Assembly: GCF_001308265.1 (NCBI RefSeq)
Contig: NZ_CP012023.1
Location: forward strand, 2,928,932 to 2,992,931
DNA length: 64,000 nucleotides
Source: Celeribacter marinus
GTDB lineage: Bacteria > Pseudomonadota > Alphaproteobacteria > Rhodobacterales > Rhodobacteraceae
Reading direction: 5' to 3'
Below are positions 44,051 through 54,550 of this stretch, in pieces (the first letter of the stretch is position 1; every line of letters begins with the position of its first letter). The notes beneath the pieces were generated by a model. It did no database searches and had not been told where the DNA came from. It was given only the letters and a program-made list of their open reading frames with translations. The position numbers and the translations under genes are program-made.

Positions 44051-47011
44051 ATGAACGACCAAAGCCCGAACGATACTTTCCACGCGTCCTCTTTCATGCA
44101 GGGCCATAACGCGGAATACCTCGAACAGGTTTACGCGCAGTACACCCAAGATCCCGCCTCGGTGGATGCGTCTTGGGTCGAGTTCTTCGCCGCACTTGGT
44201 GATGATGCGCGCGATGTTCAGGCCGAGGCCGCAGGCCCGTCTTGGGCCCGCGCCGACTGGCCGCCCGTGCCAAACGATGACCTAACGGCCGCTCTTGACG
44301 GGCAATGGGCCGAACCCGCCGTGGTCGAGCAAAAGATCAAATCGAAAGCGGCCGAGAAAAAGATCGATATTTCCGAGGACGCCGTCAAACGCGCCGTTCT
44401 GGATTCTGTTCGCGCGTTGATGATCATCCGCGCCTACCGCATCCGTGGCCACCTCGTGGCCGACCTTGACCCGCTGGGCATGCGTGACGCGACACCCCAT
44501 CCCGAGCTTGATCCCAAATCCTACGGCTTCACAGATGCCGACATGGATCGCCCGATCTTCCTCGATCAGGTTTTGGGTCTGCAAACCGCATCCATGCGTC
44601 AGATTTTGGAAATCGTGAAACGCACCTACTGTGGTACATTCGCGCTCCAGTACATGCACATCTCCAACCCCGAAGAGGCCGGTTGGCTCAAAGAGCGCAT
44701 TGAGGGCTACGGCAAAGAGATCGCATTTACCCGTGAGGGCCGCAAAGCCATCCTCAACAAACTGGTTGAGGCCGAGGGCTTCGAGAAATTCCTGCACGTC
44801 AAATACATGGGGACCAAACGTTTCGGCCTTGATGGTGGCGAAAGCTTGATCCCCGCGATGGAACAAATCATCAAACGCGGCGGCAACCTTGGCGCGAAAG
44901 AGATCGTGATCGGCATGCCCCACCGTGGCCGCCTGTCCGTCTTGGCCAACGTGATGAGCAAACCCTACCGCGCGATTTTCAACGAATTTCAGGGCGGCTC
45001 GTCCAAGCCTGAGGATGTCGACGGGTCAGGCGATGTGAAATATCACCTCGGTGCCTCGTCAGACCGCGAGTTTGACAACAACAAAGTCCACCTGTCACTG
45101 ACCGCCAACCCCTCGCATCTTGAGGCGGTGAACCCCGTTGTACTCGGCAAATGCCGCGCCAAAACCGATCAAAACAACGACCCGTTGCGCACCTCGGTCA
45201 TTCCGATCCTGTTGCACGGCGATGCGGCCTTTGCGGGTCAGGGCGTCGTTGCCGAATGTTTCGGCCTGTCAGGCCTACGTGGTCACCGCACCGGCGGCAC
45301 GATCCACATCGTTGTGAACAACCAGATCGGCTTTACCACCGCGCCGCACTTCTCGCGCTCCTCACCCTACCCGACCGACAACGCGCTTGTGGTCGAGGCT
45401 CCAATTTTCCACGTCAACGGTGACGATCCAGAGGCCGTGGTTCACGCCGCCAAAGTGGCCACCGAGTTCCGCCAGAAATTCCACAAAGACGTGGTGATCG
45501 ACATCTTCTGTTACCGCCGGTTTGGTCACAACGAAGGCGACGAGCCGATGTTCACCAACCCCGCGATGTACAACCGCATCAAGCGTCACAAAACCACGCT
45601 GCAACTGTACACCGAACGCCTCGTCAAAGACGGCCTCATTCCCGAGGGCGAGATCGAGGATATGAAAGCTGTCTTCCAATCTCACCTCAACGAAGAGTTC
45701 GAAGCGGGCAAGGATTACAAACCGAACAAAGCCGACTGGCTTGACGGACGCTGGAAACACCTCAACGCCGAAGGCGAAGAGTATCAGCGCGGCGAAACCG
45801 CCATTTCCGAGAGCACGATGGCGGACGTTGGCCGTGGCCTGACCACTTATCCTGACGCCTTCAACATCCACAAAACCGTGGCCCGTCAACTCGAAGCCAA
45901 GTCAAAGATGTTCGAGTCGGGCACCGGATTTGATTGGGCAACGGGCGAGGCAATCGCCTTTGGCTCGCTCCTCACCGAAGGCTACCCCGTACGCCTCGCG
46001 GGCCAAGACAGTACACGCGGCACCTTCTCACAGCGCCACTCAGGCCTGATCGACCAAGGCTCCGAGGATCGCTACTACCCGCTCAACTCCATTCGTGACG
46101 GCCAAGCCAACTACGAAGTCATCGACTCCATGCTCTCCGAGTATGCGGTTCTCGGCTTTGAATATGGTTACTCGCTTGCCGAACCAAACGCACTGACCCT
46201 ATGGGAAGCCCAGTTCGGCGACTTCGCCAACGGCGCTCAGATCATGTTCGACCAATTCATCTCCTCAGGCGAAAGCAAGTGGTTGCGCATGTCCGGTCTC
46301 GTCATGCTCTTGCCACACGGCTACGAGGGCCAAGGGCCGGAACACTCCTCCGCCCGCCTCGAGCGTTTCTTGCAAATGTGTGGTCAGGACAACTGGATCG
46401 TCGCCAACTGTACGACCCCGGCCAACTACTTCCACATTCTGCGCCGCCAGTTGCACCGCAGCTACCGCAAGCCACTCGTGCTGATGACGCCAAAATCGCT
46501 TTTGCGCCACAAACTCGCGACCTCCGTGGCCGCCGATTTCACCACCGGCTCCTCGTTCCACCGCGTGTTGTGGGATGATGCAGACGCAGGCTACCGCACA
46601 GGTAAATCCGATATCGCGCTCAAAGCCGAAAAAGACATCAAACGCGTCGTGATCTGCTCGGGCAAAGTCTACTACGACCTGCTCGAGGCCCGCGATGCCG
46701 CTGGCAAAGACGACACCTACATCTTGCGCCTCGAACAGTTCTACCCGTTCCCTGCCCTCTCGATGGTCAAGGAATTGGAACGCTTCAAAGGGGCCGAAAT
46801 CGTTTGGTGCCAAGAAGAGCCAAAGAACCAAGGCGGCTGGAGCTTCGTCGAACCCAACATCGAATGGGTTCTCACACGCATCAAAGCCAAACATACCCGC
46901 CCCATCTACGCGGGCCGCAACGCCTCGGCATCACCCGCAACGGGTCTTGCCTCGAACCATAAAGCACAACAAGCAGCGCTCGTGAATGACGCGCTCAATA
47001 TCGAAGGATAA
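44051..47011 (+). CDS. sucA: 2-oxoglutarate dehydrogenase E1 component
   Basis: A 986-aa thiamine-diphosphate enzyme that decarboxylates 2-oxoglutarate and passes the succinyl group to E2. It opens with an N-terminal E2-docking segment ([20 protein letters not shown]). Then come [26 protein letters not shown], the TPP/metal motif [14 protein letters not shown] with [27 protein letters not shown] and [20 protein letters not shown]. Full-length for the family. It is followed four bases later by sucB. Confidence 0.98.
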   Translation: MNDQSPNDTFHASSFMQGHNAEYLEQVYAQYTQDPASVDASWVEFFAALGDDARDVQAEAAGPSWARADWPPVPNDDLTAALDGQWAEPAVVEQKIKSKAAEKKIDISEDAVKRAVLDSVRALMIIRAYRIRGHLVADLDPLGMRDATPHPELDPKSYGFTDADMDRPIFLDQVLGLQTASMRQILEIVKRTYCGTFALQYMHISNPEEAGWLKERIEGYGKEIAFTREGRKAILNKLVEAEGFEKFLHVKYMGTKRFGLDGGESLIPAMEQIIKRGGNLGAKEIVIGMPHRGRLSVLANVMSKPYRAIFNEFQGGSSKPEDVDGSGDVKYHLGASSDREFDNNKVHLSLTANPSHLEAVNPVVLGKCRAKTDQNNDPLRTSVIPILLHGDAAFAGQGVVAECFGLSGLRGHRTGGTIHIVVNNQIGFTTAPHFSRSSPYPTDNALVVEAPIFHVNGDDPEAVVHAAKVATEFRQKFHKDVVIDIFCYRRFGHNEGDEPMFTNPAMYNRIKRHKTTLQLYTERLVKDGLIPEGEIEDMKAVFQSHLNEEFEAGKDYKPNKADWLDGRWKHLNAEGEEYQRGETAISESTMADVGRGLTTYPDAFNIHKTVARQLEAKSKMFESGTGFDWATGEAIAFGSLLTEGYPVRLAGQDSTRGTFSQRHSGLIDQGSEDRYYPLNSIRDGQANYEVIDSMLSEYAVLGFEYGYSLAEPNALTLWEAQFGDFANGAQIMFDQFISSGESKWLRMSGLVMLLPHGYEGQGPEHSSARLERFLQMCGQDNWIVANCTTPANYFHILRRQLHRSYRKPLVLMTPKSLLRHKLATSVAADFTTGSSFHRVLWDDADAGYRTGKSDIALKAEKDIKRVVICSGKVYYDLLEARDAAGKDDTYILRLEQFYPFPALSMVKELERFKGAEIVWCQEEPKNQGGWSFVEPNIEWVLTRIKAKHTRPIYAGRNASASPATGLASNHKAQQAALVNDALNIEG

Positions 47012-47015
47012 CCAG

Positions 47016-48512
47016 ATGTCCGTAGAAATTCGCGTCCCGACCCTTGGCGAAAGCGTCACCGAGGCCACCGTTGCCACATGGTTCAAAAAGCCGGGCGATG
47101 CCGTTGCCGTTGATGAAATGCTCTGTGAGCTTGAAACAGACAAAGTCACCGTCGAAGTGCCCTCCCCCGCCGCAGGCACATTAGGCGAAATCATCGCCGC
47201 CGAGGGCGACACCGTTGGCGTTGACGCCCTGCTCGCGACCCTCTCCGCAGGCGAGGGTGCGGCCCCCGCACCGGCCGCCAAAGCCGCCGATACTCCGGCT
47301 GCCCCTGCGGCCTCATCAGCTGGTGAAAGCATCGACGTGATGGTCCCGACCCTTGGCGAATCCGTCACCGAGGCCACAGTCTCCACATGGTTCAAATCCG
47401 TAGGCGACACCGTGGCTCAGGACGAAATGCTGTGCGAACTTGAAACTGACAAAGTGTCGGTCGAGGTTCCATCCCCTGCGGCCGGTGTCATCACCGCGAT
47501 CGTAGCCAACGAGGGTGACACAGTGGACGCCTCCGCCAAACTGGCCGTGATTTCCTCCGGTTCTGGCGCCGTAGTCGCCGCTCCCGCAGCGGCCGCAGCG
47601 GCTGCACCTGTCTCCACAGGCGGCAAAGATATCGAAAACGCGCCCTCCGCCAATAAACTCATGGCCGAAAAAGGCATCGATGCCGCATCCGTTACAGGTA
47701 CAGGCAAAGATGGCCGCATCATGAAAGAAGACGTGATGAACGCAATCAACGCCCCTGCCGCAAAACCTGCTGCACCCGCAGCACCACGCGCGCCCTCTGC
47801 GGCCGATGATGCGTCCCGCGAAGAGCGCGTGAAAATGACCAAGCTGCGCCAAACCATCGCGCGCCGCCTCAAAGAGAGCCAGAACACCGCCGCGATGCTC
47901 ACCACCTACAACGAGGTCGACATGACCGAGGTGATGGCGCTGCGCAACGAATACAAAGACCTGTTCTTGAAAAAGCACGGCGTCAAACTGGGCTTCATGT
48001 CCTTCTTCACAAAGGCCTGCGTGCACGCGCTGAACGAAGTCCCCGAAGTGAACGCCGAGATTGACGGCACCGATGTGGTCTACAAAAACTTCGTCCACAT
48101 GGGCATCGCCGCTGGCACGCCTCAGGGTCTCGTGGTCCCCGTGATCCGTGATGCGGACGCAATGTCATTTGCCGACATCGAGAAAGCCATCGCGGAAAAA
48201 GGCGCACGCGCCCGTGACGGCAAACTGTCGATGGCCGAAATGCAGGGCGGCACCTTCACCATCTCCAACGGTGGTGTCTACGGCTCGCTGATGTCCTCGC
48301 CCATCCTCAACCCGCCACAGTCGGGCATCCTCGGCATGCACAAAATTCAGGACCGCCCGATGGCGATCAACGGCCAAGTCGTCATCCGCCCGATGATGTA
48401 CCTCGCCCTGTCCTACGACCACCGCATCGTCGACGGCAAAGGCGCCGTAACCTTCCTCGTCCGCGTCAAAGAAGCGCTCGAAGATCCACGTCGTTTGCTG
48501 ATGGATTTGTAG
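47016..48512 (+). CDS. sucB: 2-oxoglutarate dehydrogenase E2 (dihydrolipoamide succinyltransferase), two lipoyl domains
   Basis: A 498-aa E2 core subunit. Two lipoyl domains are present: the first with [20 protein letters not shown] and the second with [20 protein letters not shown], each with a DK lysine for lipoate. A peripheral E1/E3-binding domain follows ([20 protein letters not shown]), then the catalytic domain ending [20 protein letters not shown] with the HxxxDG motif. Ala-Pro-rich linkers separate the domains. Many E2o proteins have one lipoyl domain; two are common in Rhodobacteraceae. AAGGA precedes the ATG at 47016. Confidence 0.97.
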   Translation: MSVEIRVPTLGESVTEATVATWFKKPGDAVAVDEMLCELETDKVTVEVPSPAAGTLGEIIAAEGDTVGVDALLATLSAGEGAAPAPAAKAADTPAAPAASSAGESIDVMVPTLGESVTEATVSTWFKSVGDTVAQDEMLCELETDKVSVEVPSPAAGVITAIVANEGDTVDASAKLAVISSGSGAVVAAPAAAAAAAPVSTGGKDIENAPSANKLMAEKGIDAASVTGTGKDGRIMKEDVMNAINAPAAKPAAPAAPRAPSAADDASREERVKMTKLRQTIARRLKESQNTAAMLTTYNEVDMTEVMALRNEYKDLFLKKHGVKLGFMSFFTKACVHALNEVPEVNAEIDGTDVVYKNFVHMGIAAGTPQGLVVPVIRDADAMSFADIEKAIAEKGARARDGKLSMAEMQGGTFTISNGGVYGSLMSSPILNPPQSGILGMHKIQDRPMAINGQVVIRPMMYLALSYDHRIVDGKGAVTFLVRVKEALEDPRRLLMDL

Positions 48513-48520
48513 TAATACTA

Positions 48521-48543
48521 TGGGCGGGCCTCTGGCCCGCCCA
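48521..48543. terminator. Hairpin after sucB
   Basis: TGGGCGGGCC (48521-48530) and GGCCCGCCCA (48534-48543) are perfect ten-base arms with a three-base loop, nine bases after the sucB stop. There is no T-run, so it may be a partial terminator that lets the MAPEG and lpd genes be expressed at a lower level. Confidence 0.65.
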
Positions 48544-48564
48544 ACTCATTGCGAAAACCATAAA

Positions 48565-48960
48565 ATGACCCCAGACCTCATCCCCCTCGCCATCGTTGGC
48601 CTCATGCACATCGCGCAGTTCGCCGTGGCCTCTTACATGGCCAATGTCGATCTTGGGCAGGGCTACACCACATCTGCGCGCGACCGTGCGCCGAGCCGTG
48701 AGATGCGTTTGACCACCGCGCGGATGTTGCGTGCCTATGACAATCATGTTCAGATGTTTCCGTTCTTTGCCGCCATTGTGTTGGCCATCCATGTCACGGG
48801 ACAGATCAGCGGCGTGACGACAGTCGCCGCTTGGGTCTATCTTGTCGCGCGCATCGCTTATGTCCCCGCCTATGCGTTCGGGTGGCAACCGTGGCGCAGC
48901 TATATCTGGCTCGTGGCGATGGCCGCCACCGCCACACTTTATCTCGCGGCCCTCATATGA
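48565..48960 (+). CDS. MAPEG family membrane protein
   Basis: A 131-aa protein with four predicted helices: LIPLAIVGLMHIAQFAVASY, the FPFFAAIVLAIHV region, and VAAWVYLVARIAYVPAYAFG with LWLVAMAATATLYLAALI-like hydrophobic ends. The loop RMLRAYDNHVQMFPFFAA is the MAPEG signature (ExxxN-x-x-E/Q region). The start at 48565 is used; the frame from 48520 would begin inside the hairpin. It sits between sucB and lpd. Many members are glutathione-dependent transferases; no substrate is known. Confidence 0.85.
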   Translation: MTPDLIPLAIVGLMHIAQFAVASYMANVDLGQGYTTSARDRAPSREMRLTTARMLRAYDNHVQMFPFFAAIVLAIHVTGQISGVTTVAAWVYLVARIAYVPAYAFGWQPWRSYIWLVAMAATATLYLAALI

Positions 48961-49085
48961 TCCGCGCCCGCACAATCCGTCAGCGCCCCAATACCTGACA
49001 AAAATAGATGACATACGAAAGTCCGACGAAAAGCAGACGGGAAACCGATGCGGACAAAACAGCAAAAATCCAAGGAGAACAGCAC

Positions 49086-50480
49086 ATGGCTTCCTACGAC
49101 GTAATCATCATCGGTGCAGGCCCCGGCGGCTATGTCTCCGCCATTCGCTGCGCTCAATTGGGCCTCAAAACTGCCGTGGTCGAGGGCCGCGAAACCCTTG
49201 GCGGCACCTGCCTCAACGTGGGCTGTATCCCGTCCAAAGCCTTGCTGCATGCCTCGCATATGCTGCACGAAGCCGAGCACAATTTTGCCAAGATGGGCCT
49301 AAAGGGCAAGTCCCCCTCGGTTGACTGGCCACAGATGAAAAAGTTCAAGGAAGAGACAATTGGCCAGAACACTGGCGGCATTGAATTCCTGTTTAAAAAG
49401 AACAAGATAGATTGGCTCAAAGGTTGGGCCACGATCCCCGCTGCGGGTCAGGTCAAGGTCGGCGATGAGGTCCACGAGGCCAAGAACATCGTCATCGCAT
49501 CCGGCTCCGTCCCCACATCCCTTCCGGGTGTTGAGGTCGATAATGATGGCGGCGTGGTGGTCGATAGCACCGGCGCGCTCGACCTGCCCAAAGTGCCAAA
49601 GAAAATGGTCGTGATCGGCGCGGGCGTCATCGGTCTGGAGCTTGGCTCCGTCTACGCCCGTCTCGGCTCCGACGTGACGGTTGTTGAGTTCCTCGACGCC
49701 ATCACCCCCGGCATGGACGCCGAAGTCCAGCGCAACTTCCAAAAAATTCTTGCCAAACAAGGACTTAAGTTCACACTCGGCGCAGCCGTTCAATCCGTCG
49801 ACGCGTCCAAAACCAAAGCCAAAGTAACCTATAAACTGCGCAAAGACGACTCTGAACACACCGTAGATGCGGACGTGGTTCTGGTCGCAACAGGCCGCAA
49901 ACCCTACACAGACGGGCTTGGTTTGGCGGACCTCGGCATCGAGATGACCGAGCGCGGTCAGATCAAAACCGATGCCCATTGGGCCACCTCCGTCAAAGGC
50001 ATTTATGCCATCGGCGACGCCATCACGGGACCAATGTTGGCCCACAAAGCCGAAGACGAGGGCATGGCAGTCGCAGACGTGCTTGCGGGCAACCACGGCC
50101 ACGTCAACTACGATGTGATCCCCGGCGTGATCTACACCACCCCCGAGGTCGCATCCGTTGGCAAAACCGAACAACAGCTCAAGGACGAAGGCCGCGCCTA
50201 CAAGGTCGGGAAATTCTCCTTTATGGCCAACGCCCGCGCCAAAGCCGTGCAGCAAGGTGACGGGTTCGTAAAGATGATCGTGGACAAAGAAACCGACCGC
50301 GTTCTGGGCTGTCACATCATCGGACCGGGAGCAGGCGATCTGATCCACGAGGTCTGCGTGACGATGGAATACGGCGGCTCGGCCCAAGACATCGCGCTCA
50401 CCTGCCACGCCCACCCGACCTTTTCCGAGGCAGTCCGTGAGGCCGCTTTGGCTTGTGGTGACGGCGCCATTCACGCGTAA
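49086..50480 (+). CDS. lpdA: Dihydrolipoyl dehydrogenase (E3)
   Basis: A 464-aa flavin disulfide reductase that reoxidises lipoyl groups of SucB. The FAD fold is [19 protein letters not shown]; the redox pair is in [16 protein letters not shown]; the NAD fold is [20 protein letters not shown]; and the C-terminal base is in [11 protein letters not shown] (HxxxxE). AAGGAG lies ten bases before the ATG at 49086. It is the last member of the 2-oxoglutarate dehydrogenase set and ends at a terminator. Confidence 0.97.
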   Translation: MASYDVIIIGAGPGGYVSAIRCAQLGLKTAVVEGRETLGGTCLNVGCIPSKALLHASHMLHEAEHNFAKMGLKGKSPSVDWPQMKKFKEETIGQNTGGIEFLFKKNKIDWLKGWATIPAAGQVKVGDEVHEAKNIVIASGSVPTSLPGVEVDNDGGVVVDSTGALDLPKVPKKMVVIGAGVIGLELGSVYARLGSDVTVVEFLDAITPGMDAEVQRNFQKILAKQGLKFTLGAAVQSVDASKTKAKVTYKLRKDDSEHTVDADVVLVATGRKPYTDGLGLADLGIEMTERGQIKTDAHWATSVKGIYAIGDAITGPMLAHKAEDEGMAVADVLAGNHGHVNYDVIPGVIYTTPEVASVGKTEQQLKDEGRAYKVGKFSFMANARAKAVQQGDGFVKMIVDKETDRVLGCHIIGPGAGDLIHEVCVTMEYGGSAQDIALTCHAHPTFSEAVREAALACGDGAIHA

Positions 50481-50498
50481 GTCATTCAGATATAAAAT

Positions 50499-50529
50499 AA
50501 AACGGGCGGCCAACTGGTCGCCCGTTTTT
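50499..50529. terminator. Bidirectional terminator after lpdA
   Basis: AAAACGGGCG (50499-50508) and CGCCCGTTTT (50519-50528) are perfect ten-base arms around a ten-base loop. A T-run ends it on the plus strand and an A-rich flank serves the convergent thioesterase gene. Confidence 0.9.
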
Positions 50530-50535
50530 GTAGAA

Positions 50536-51015
50536 TCATCCGGCTTGGGAAATTTCTTTCATCCGGTCCGCGTGTTCACGACGAAGCGTTTTACGCATTT
50601 CGGCGGCGCGCCATCGCTTGCGATCCAATGGCGTTTCAGGTTGAAACTGCGGCGCGACAACAGACACCCCGTTGTCATCCACGGCCACCATCGTAAAGTA
50701 ACATGAATTGGTATGGCGCACCGTTTGGCTTCGGATATCTTCCGCCTCAACGCGTATCCCGATCTCCATCGACGTGCGCCCGACATAGTTCACAGACGCG
50801 CGAAAATGTACCAATTCACCGACATGAATAGGCTCTTTGAACACGACTTGATCCACGGACAGCGTCACGGCGTACTGGCTCGAAAACCGCGAGGCACAGG
50901 AGAACGCCACCAGATCAAGCAACTTCAAAAGCGCGCCACCATGCACCTTTCCTGAGAAATTTGCCAAATCAGGCGTCATCAGTTCAGTCATCTCTAAAAA
51001 GCGGTGTTGGGGCAA
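50536..51015 (-). CDS. Acyl-CoA thioesterase (hot-dog fold)
   Basis: A 159-aa YciA/BFIT-type thioesterase: FSGKVHGGALLKLLDLVAFS (the HGG catalytic segment) and later VGRTSMEIGIRVEAEDI. It hydrolyses acyl-CoA thioesters in the cytosol. Translation probably begins at TTG 51015, because AAGGAG lies seven bases upstream of it; ATG at 50991 is the alternative. It precedes the GntR regulator gene by 11 bases on the other side, on the same strand. Confidence 0.88.
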   Translation of the reverse strand: MPQHRFLEMTELMTPDLANFSGKVHGGALLKLLDLVAFSCASRFSSQYAVTLSVDQVVFKEPIHVGELVHFRASVNYVGRTSMEIGIRVEAEDIRSQTVRHTNSCYFTMVAVDDNGVSVVAPQFQPETPLDRKRWRAAEMRKTLRREHADRMKEISQAG

Positions 51016-51026
51016 TTGGCCTCTCC

Positions 51027-51680
51027 TTAAACGGTCAGCATCCGCAGACCTTGCGTGACGTCCGATCGTACAGCCAACCGCAAACCAGGCTCATCACCTG
51101 CCTTGAGCGCCGCTACGATCAGGCGATGATTATGGGGCACTTCCGTGCGATTGAGCCGCGCATAAAGGGCACGCATGGTCGGCCCGAGTTGTAGCCAAAC
51201 CGTTTCGGTCAGCGCTAGCATCGCGGGGGCCTGTGCGCGCAAATATAGTGTGCGATGAAAATCGAGATTGGCGCGCAGGTAGCCCACGTCATCGTGCTTG
51301 GCCACGGCTTCGGCAATCACCGCATTGGCGCTTTGTAGCCGCTCAATCAGCGCCATATGGGCGCGCGGCAGCGCACGAGATGCAAGCTCCGGCTCGATCA
51401 AGGCCCTGATAGAAGCCAGCTCCTCAATCCGTTCGTTCGTAAGAGCCGGTGTCGTCACGCGCCCAGACGCAGACAGTTGCAAACCACCATCGGCCACCAA
51501 GCGCCGAACCGCTTCGCGTGCGGGTGTCATGGAGACATCGTACATTTTCCCGATCCCGCGCAGCGTCAACGCCGCTCCAGGTTTAAATTCGCCATACATG
51601 ATCTTGGTCCGCAGCGCGCGGTAAACGCGGTCATGGGCGGCTGTGATCGTGTCGGATGGGCGGGGTACAGGTGTAATCAT
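51027..51680 (-). CDS. GntR-family transcriptional regulator, FCD (FadR-type) subfamily
   Basis: A 217-aa regulator. The winged helix-turn-helix spans AHDRVYRALRTKIMYGEFKP and SMTPAREAVRRLVADGGLQL. The helical FCD effector domain has ELASIRALIEPELASRAL and ANLDFHRTLYLRAQAPAML, where the histidines could bind a metal. The start at 51680 is the conserved one; the open frame to 51803 is an extension. It is upstream of the thioesterase and may control it. No ligand can be assigned. Confidence 0.92.
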   Translation of the reverse strand: MITPVPRPSDTITAAHDRVYRALRTKIMYGEFKPGAALTLRGIGKMYDVSMTPAREAVRRLVADGGLQLSASGRVTTPALTNERIEELASIRALIEPELASRALPRAHMALIERLQSANAVIAEAVAKHDDVGYLRANLDFHRTLYLRAQAPAMLALTETVWLQLGPTMRALYARLNRTEVPHNHRLIVAALKAGDEPGLRLAVRSDVTQGLRMLTV

Positions 51681-51711
51681 GAGCGCACTGTGTTCACAAA
51701 GGCGAAGGCGG

Positions 51712-52404
51712 TCAATGTGAGAAGTCCCATGCATGCAATTCTTGGCCGTAAACACGCAACCAATCGCGATGCTGGCGATACTGTGGGCACACACGCGCCA
51801 CATGCGCCCAATATGCGGGGCTGTGGTTCATTTCCAGTAGGTGAGCCACCTCATGGGCCGCCACATAGTCCAACACGGCCTCAGGGGCCATAACAAGCCG
51901 CCATGAGTACATCAGATTGCCGTCAGAGGTGCACGATCCCCACCGCGACCGCGTATCACGTAACGTGATCTTGCCAAACGAGACACCGAGCGCCGCGGCA
52001 TAACTGTCCGATGCCTGTCGCAGACGGGTCCGGGCCTGTAGTTTGAGATAGGCCGTGATCCGCGCCATCAGCATGTCTTCACCGCCCGGAACCACAAGGC
52101 ATCCCGCCTCCATCCGCGCACCACGCCCTGCGCCTTGGATGATTTCCAATGGCGCGCCCAAAACCGGAATCGTGACCCCAAAGGCAGGGCGACGCACGGC
52201 AACCTGACGATCCAGCTGCCGCCGTACCCAGACTTCCTTTTCGCGCACAAACGCCACGGCCTCGCGCTCGGGGACATGACGCGGCATGGTCAACGTCACA
52301 CGCCCATCCAGACGCGACACCCGCAGCGACAACCTGCGCGCCTGCGCTGAACGGCGCAAGGACACCCGCACGGGCGTCTCCCCCTCCAAAATGAACTCAG
52401 TCAT
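51712..52404 (-). CDS. M48/YgjP-type metallopeptidase-like protein
   Basis: A 230-aa protein with the zinc motif HEVAHLLEMNHSPAYW near residue 190 (HExxH plus a later histidine). It also has RDTRSRWGSCTSDGNLMYSW, which is typical of the YgjP/DUF45 family of predicted zinc metallopeptidases. It has no membrane helices. It stands upstream of the GntR gene on the same strand. Substrate unknown. Confidence 0.9.
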   Translation of the reverse strand: MTEFILEGETPVRVSLRRSAQARRLSLRVSRLDGRVTLTMPRHVPEREAVAFVREKEVWVRRQLDRQVAVRRPAFGVTIPVLGAPLEIIQGAGRGARMEAGCLVVPGGEDMLMARITAYLKLQARTRLRQASDSYAAALGVSFGKITLRDTRSRWGSCTSDGNLMYSWRLVMAPEAVLDYVAAHEVAHLLEMNHSPAYWAHVARVCPQYRQHRDWLRVYGQELHAWDFSH

Positions 52405-52573
52405 ATTTCGTCCAAAATTAAGCGCCCAAAGATGGGCAGATATAGCGCGCGCCGCCCGTTAGAGCCACCACGTTCATACAAAATCAACCCAAAAGCCTTT
52501 GACACCCTGCCCGTGATATGGCATGGCCCGTGAAATCTCCAATAATGGACATGAATTTACGAAAGGGATTGCA

Positions 52574-52882
52574 ATGCCCAACGAGGAATGGGGTGTAAAG
52601 CGCGTCTGCCCAACCACGGGTAAACGGTTTTACGACCTGAACAAAGACCCGATCGTGTCGCCTTACACGGGTGAAACCGTGACGTTTGACGCCAACAACA
52701 AAACACATGTTGCCGTCGAAAAAGCGAAACCCGCACCCGAAGACATCGAAGACGACGAAGATGATCTCTTGGTTGACGACGATGACGACATCGATCTCGA
52801 CGATGATCTGCTGGATGACGACGAGGACGACAACGTGTCGCTCGACGAAATCGCAGATGTTGCGGCAGACGACGACGATTAA
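52574..52882 (+). CDS. TIGR02300 family protein with acidic tail
   Basis: A 102-aa protein opening MPNEEWGVKRVCPTTGKRFY and PIVSPYTGETV, the conserved core of the TIGR02300 family. Its last half is almost entirely Asp and Glu, as in EDIEDDEDDLLVDDDDDIDL. The family is widespread in alphaproteobacteria and unassigned. The start at 52574 has an AAAGGGA nine bases upstream. tRNA-Ala follows. The acidic tail could bind metal or basic proteins. Confidence 0.9.
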   Translation: MPNEEWGVKRVCPTTGKRFYDLNKDPIVSPYTGETVTFDANNKTHVAVEKAKPAPEDIEDDEDDLLVDDDDDIDLDDDLLDDDEDDNVSLDEIADVAADDDD

Positions 52883-52995
52883 GTCGGATCTGCAATTTTT
52901 GCTCTTGCACTCATTTGCGAGTCAAAATAGATAGCGCGGGCGGGCGGACAACGCCCCCCGCACGGCGACCATACCGGTAGCCACCCATTGGTTTT

Positions 52996-53071
52996 GGGGC
53001 CTTAGCTCAGCTGGGAGAGCGCCTGCATGGCATGCAGGAGGTCAGCGGTTCGATCCCGCTAGGCTCCACCA
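52996..53071 (+). tRNA. tRNA-Ala (GGC)
   Basis: A 76-base cloverleaf. The acceptor GGGGCCT pairs with AGGCTCC; the D arm begins TAGCTCAGCTGGGAGAGC; the anticodon stem CCTGC/GCAGG encloses ATGGCAT with GGC at 53029-53031; the T arm has GCGGTTCGATCCCGC; CCA is encoded at 53069-53071. It lies about 110 bases from the truncated peroxidase gene. Confidence 0.97.
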
Positions 53072-53181
53072 AACCAAACTTACCGTCCCCTAAAATTTAG
53101 GCTCGCTGTCTGGTAGTGATTTCGCTCCTTTGCGAACACCTCCCCTACTTTTCACTACATCCCGATCGTCACATTTTGACG

Positions 53182-53766
53182 TCACAAAAGGTCAAGAAAC
53201 GCCCGCAAATCACTGAGGTCAGCGGGCGATAGACCGAGCGGCACCAATTCGCTCAGCGTCGATTGACCAACCAATCGACCATGCGCGCCTTGTGGGGCGT
53301 CATTGTAGTGGTTGAGCATGTCCTCAAGTGTCGTAAACTGCCCAGAATGCCCAAACACTGTGCGCTGCGTTACACCGCGCAAGGACGGCGTTTTGAACGT
53401 CCCGAGTGCGCGCTCCATAGCCAGTGACAAATACTCTACTTTGGGACATTCGCCATTTGGAGCATCCGAGTAGATGCTCAAACAACTAAACTCGCGATAC
53501 TTAAGCTGGGCGACCACGGCCTGACGCCCCATATCAATTGTGGCCCCGTCCCGCTCTGGCATGCCCGTATTGTGAAAATCGCCATCGGTCAAAAACGGCC
53601 CCGAATGACAGCTTGAACACCGCGCCTTGCCTGAAAACAAATCGAACCCGCGCAACGCAGAGTCCGGCAATTGGCGCAGGGCATTGGGATCACGTGCCGC
53701 CTCTTTGGCAATGCTGTCCCACGCGGTCGCGTTAGGCAAAAGCGTTTCCTCAAACGCCGCGATCAC
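53182..53766 (-). pseudogene. 5'-truncated di-heme cytochrome c peroxidase (MauG/CcpA family) remnant
   Basis: About 194 residues from a GTG at 53766, all from the C-terminal half of a di-heme peroxidase. There is only one heme motif (CSSCHSG), followed by FKTPSLRGVTQRTVFGHSGQ and TLEDMLNHYNDA. Di-heme proteins of this family have a first N-terminal CxxCH domain and a signal peptide; neither is here. Reading the frame upstream gives about 20 more plausible residues (VHPEKTEITLKARNGK) before the stop codon of the GST gene at 53827-53829. The 5' half has therefore been lost. It may still be a small expressed protein, but export and function look unlikely. Confidence 0.75.
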
Positions 53767-53826
53767 CTTACCGTTGCGGGCTTTTAGTGTGATTTCGGTT
53801 TTCTCCGGATGGACGTTGCGAACGCC

Positions 53827-54474
53827 CTAAGACGGCTTGGCCTTTTCGAGATAGGCATCCATTGCAGGGCGATAGGCCGCCAACTCATCGGCAACCACCT
53901 TGAACCCCTGAAGGCGCGCATCGTACTCGGTTACAATTGCAGGCCATACAACAGGCAGGGACATCGCATCTTGGAACGCCTTGATCCATGCAAACGTTAC
54001 GGCAAATCCGCAATCACATAGCCACAATTTATCAGTGTCCAACGGGTTTGCGTTGAGTAGTAACGCAAGTGACGACAGATGTTTTGAAATCAACGCACCA
54101 CCCGCTTGCACGGCATCGCTATTACGTGTCGCGTAAGCGACCTGAGGATAAATCGCGCGCACGGCAGGCTCCAACCGTGTGTCGTGCGATCGGCTAAACT
54201 CACGTGCTTTTGCACGCAATTTCACACCGTTGGGGAGCATCGGCACCTCGGGGAATGCCTCTTCGAGATACTCCGCGATTGCTTCGGAATCTGACAACAT
54301 GAACCCGTCATGGATCATTGCGGGCAAATTGCCAGACGGCACAATCGCGCGATATTCGTCGGACCCGTAGCCACCGGGCGGAGGCAATTGTTCAAACGGT
54401 ATGGATTTGTGGCGCAACATGATGCGCAATTTCGCGCAGTAAACCGCAACCGGAACCGAGTAAATTGTCAGCAT
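53827..54474 (-). CDS. Glutathione S-transferase family protein (second)
   Basis: A 215-aa GST: MLTIYSVPVAVYCAKLRIML (thioredoxin fold), PSGNLPAMIHDGFMLSDSEA (cis-proline and glutathione site) and a helical C-terminal domain with LWLCDCGFAVTFAWIKAFQD. The start at 54474 is preferred because a terminator hairpin for the upstream gene lies at 54498-54527, inside the alternative leader that begins at 54510. Its stop joins directly to the peroxidase remnant. Substrate unknown. Confidence 0.86.
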   Translation of the reverse strand: MLTIYSVPVAVYCAKLRIMLRHKSIPFEQLPPPGGYGSDEYRAIVPSGNLPAMIHDGFMLSDSEAIAEYLEEAFPEVPMLPNGVKLRAKAREFSRSHDTRLEPAVRAIYPQVAYATRNSDAVQAGGALISKHLSSLALLLNANPLDTDKLWLCDCGFAVTFAWIKAFQDAMSLPVVWPAIVTEYDARLQGFKVVADELAAYRPAMDAYLEKAKPS

Positions 54475-54497
54475 GTCGAGCCTTTCCGCGTCAGACA

Positions 54498-54527
54498 TAA
54501 AAAGGGCCAACCCCGCAAGGCCGGCCC
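54498..54527 (-). terminator. Terminator of the ABC binding-protein gene
   Basis: Leftward, GGGCC (54527-54523) pairs with GGCCC (54508-54504), with further pairing inside, followed by a T-tract read from the A-run at 54498-54503. It is 24 bases beyond the stop of the binding-protein gene. Confidence 0.6.
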
Positions 54528-54550
54528 ATTGTCGCTATAGTTGCAACGCG

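Noticed and set aside
49299..50513. Long leftward frame (404 codons) antisense to lpdA
   Set aside because: Long antisense frames arise from codon bias in this genome; it has no family features and lies over a confident gene.
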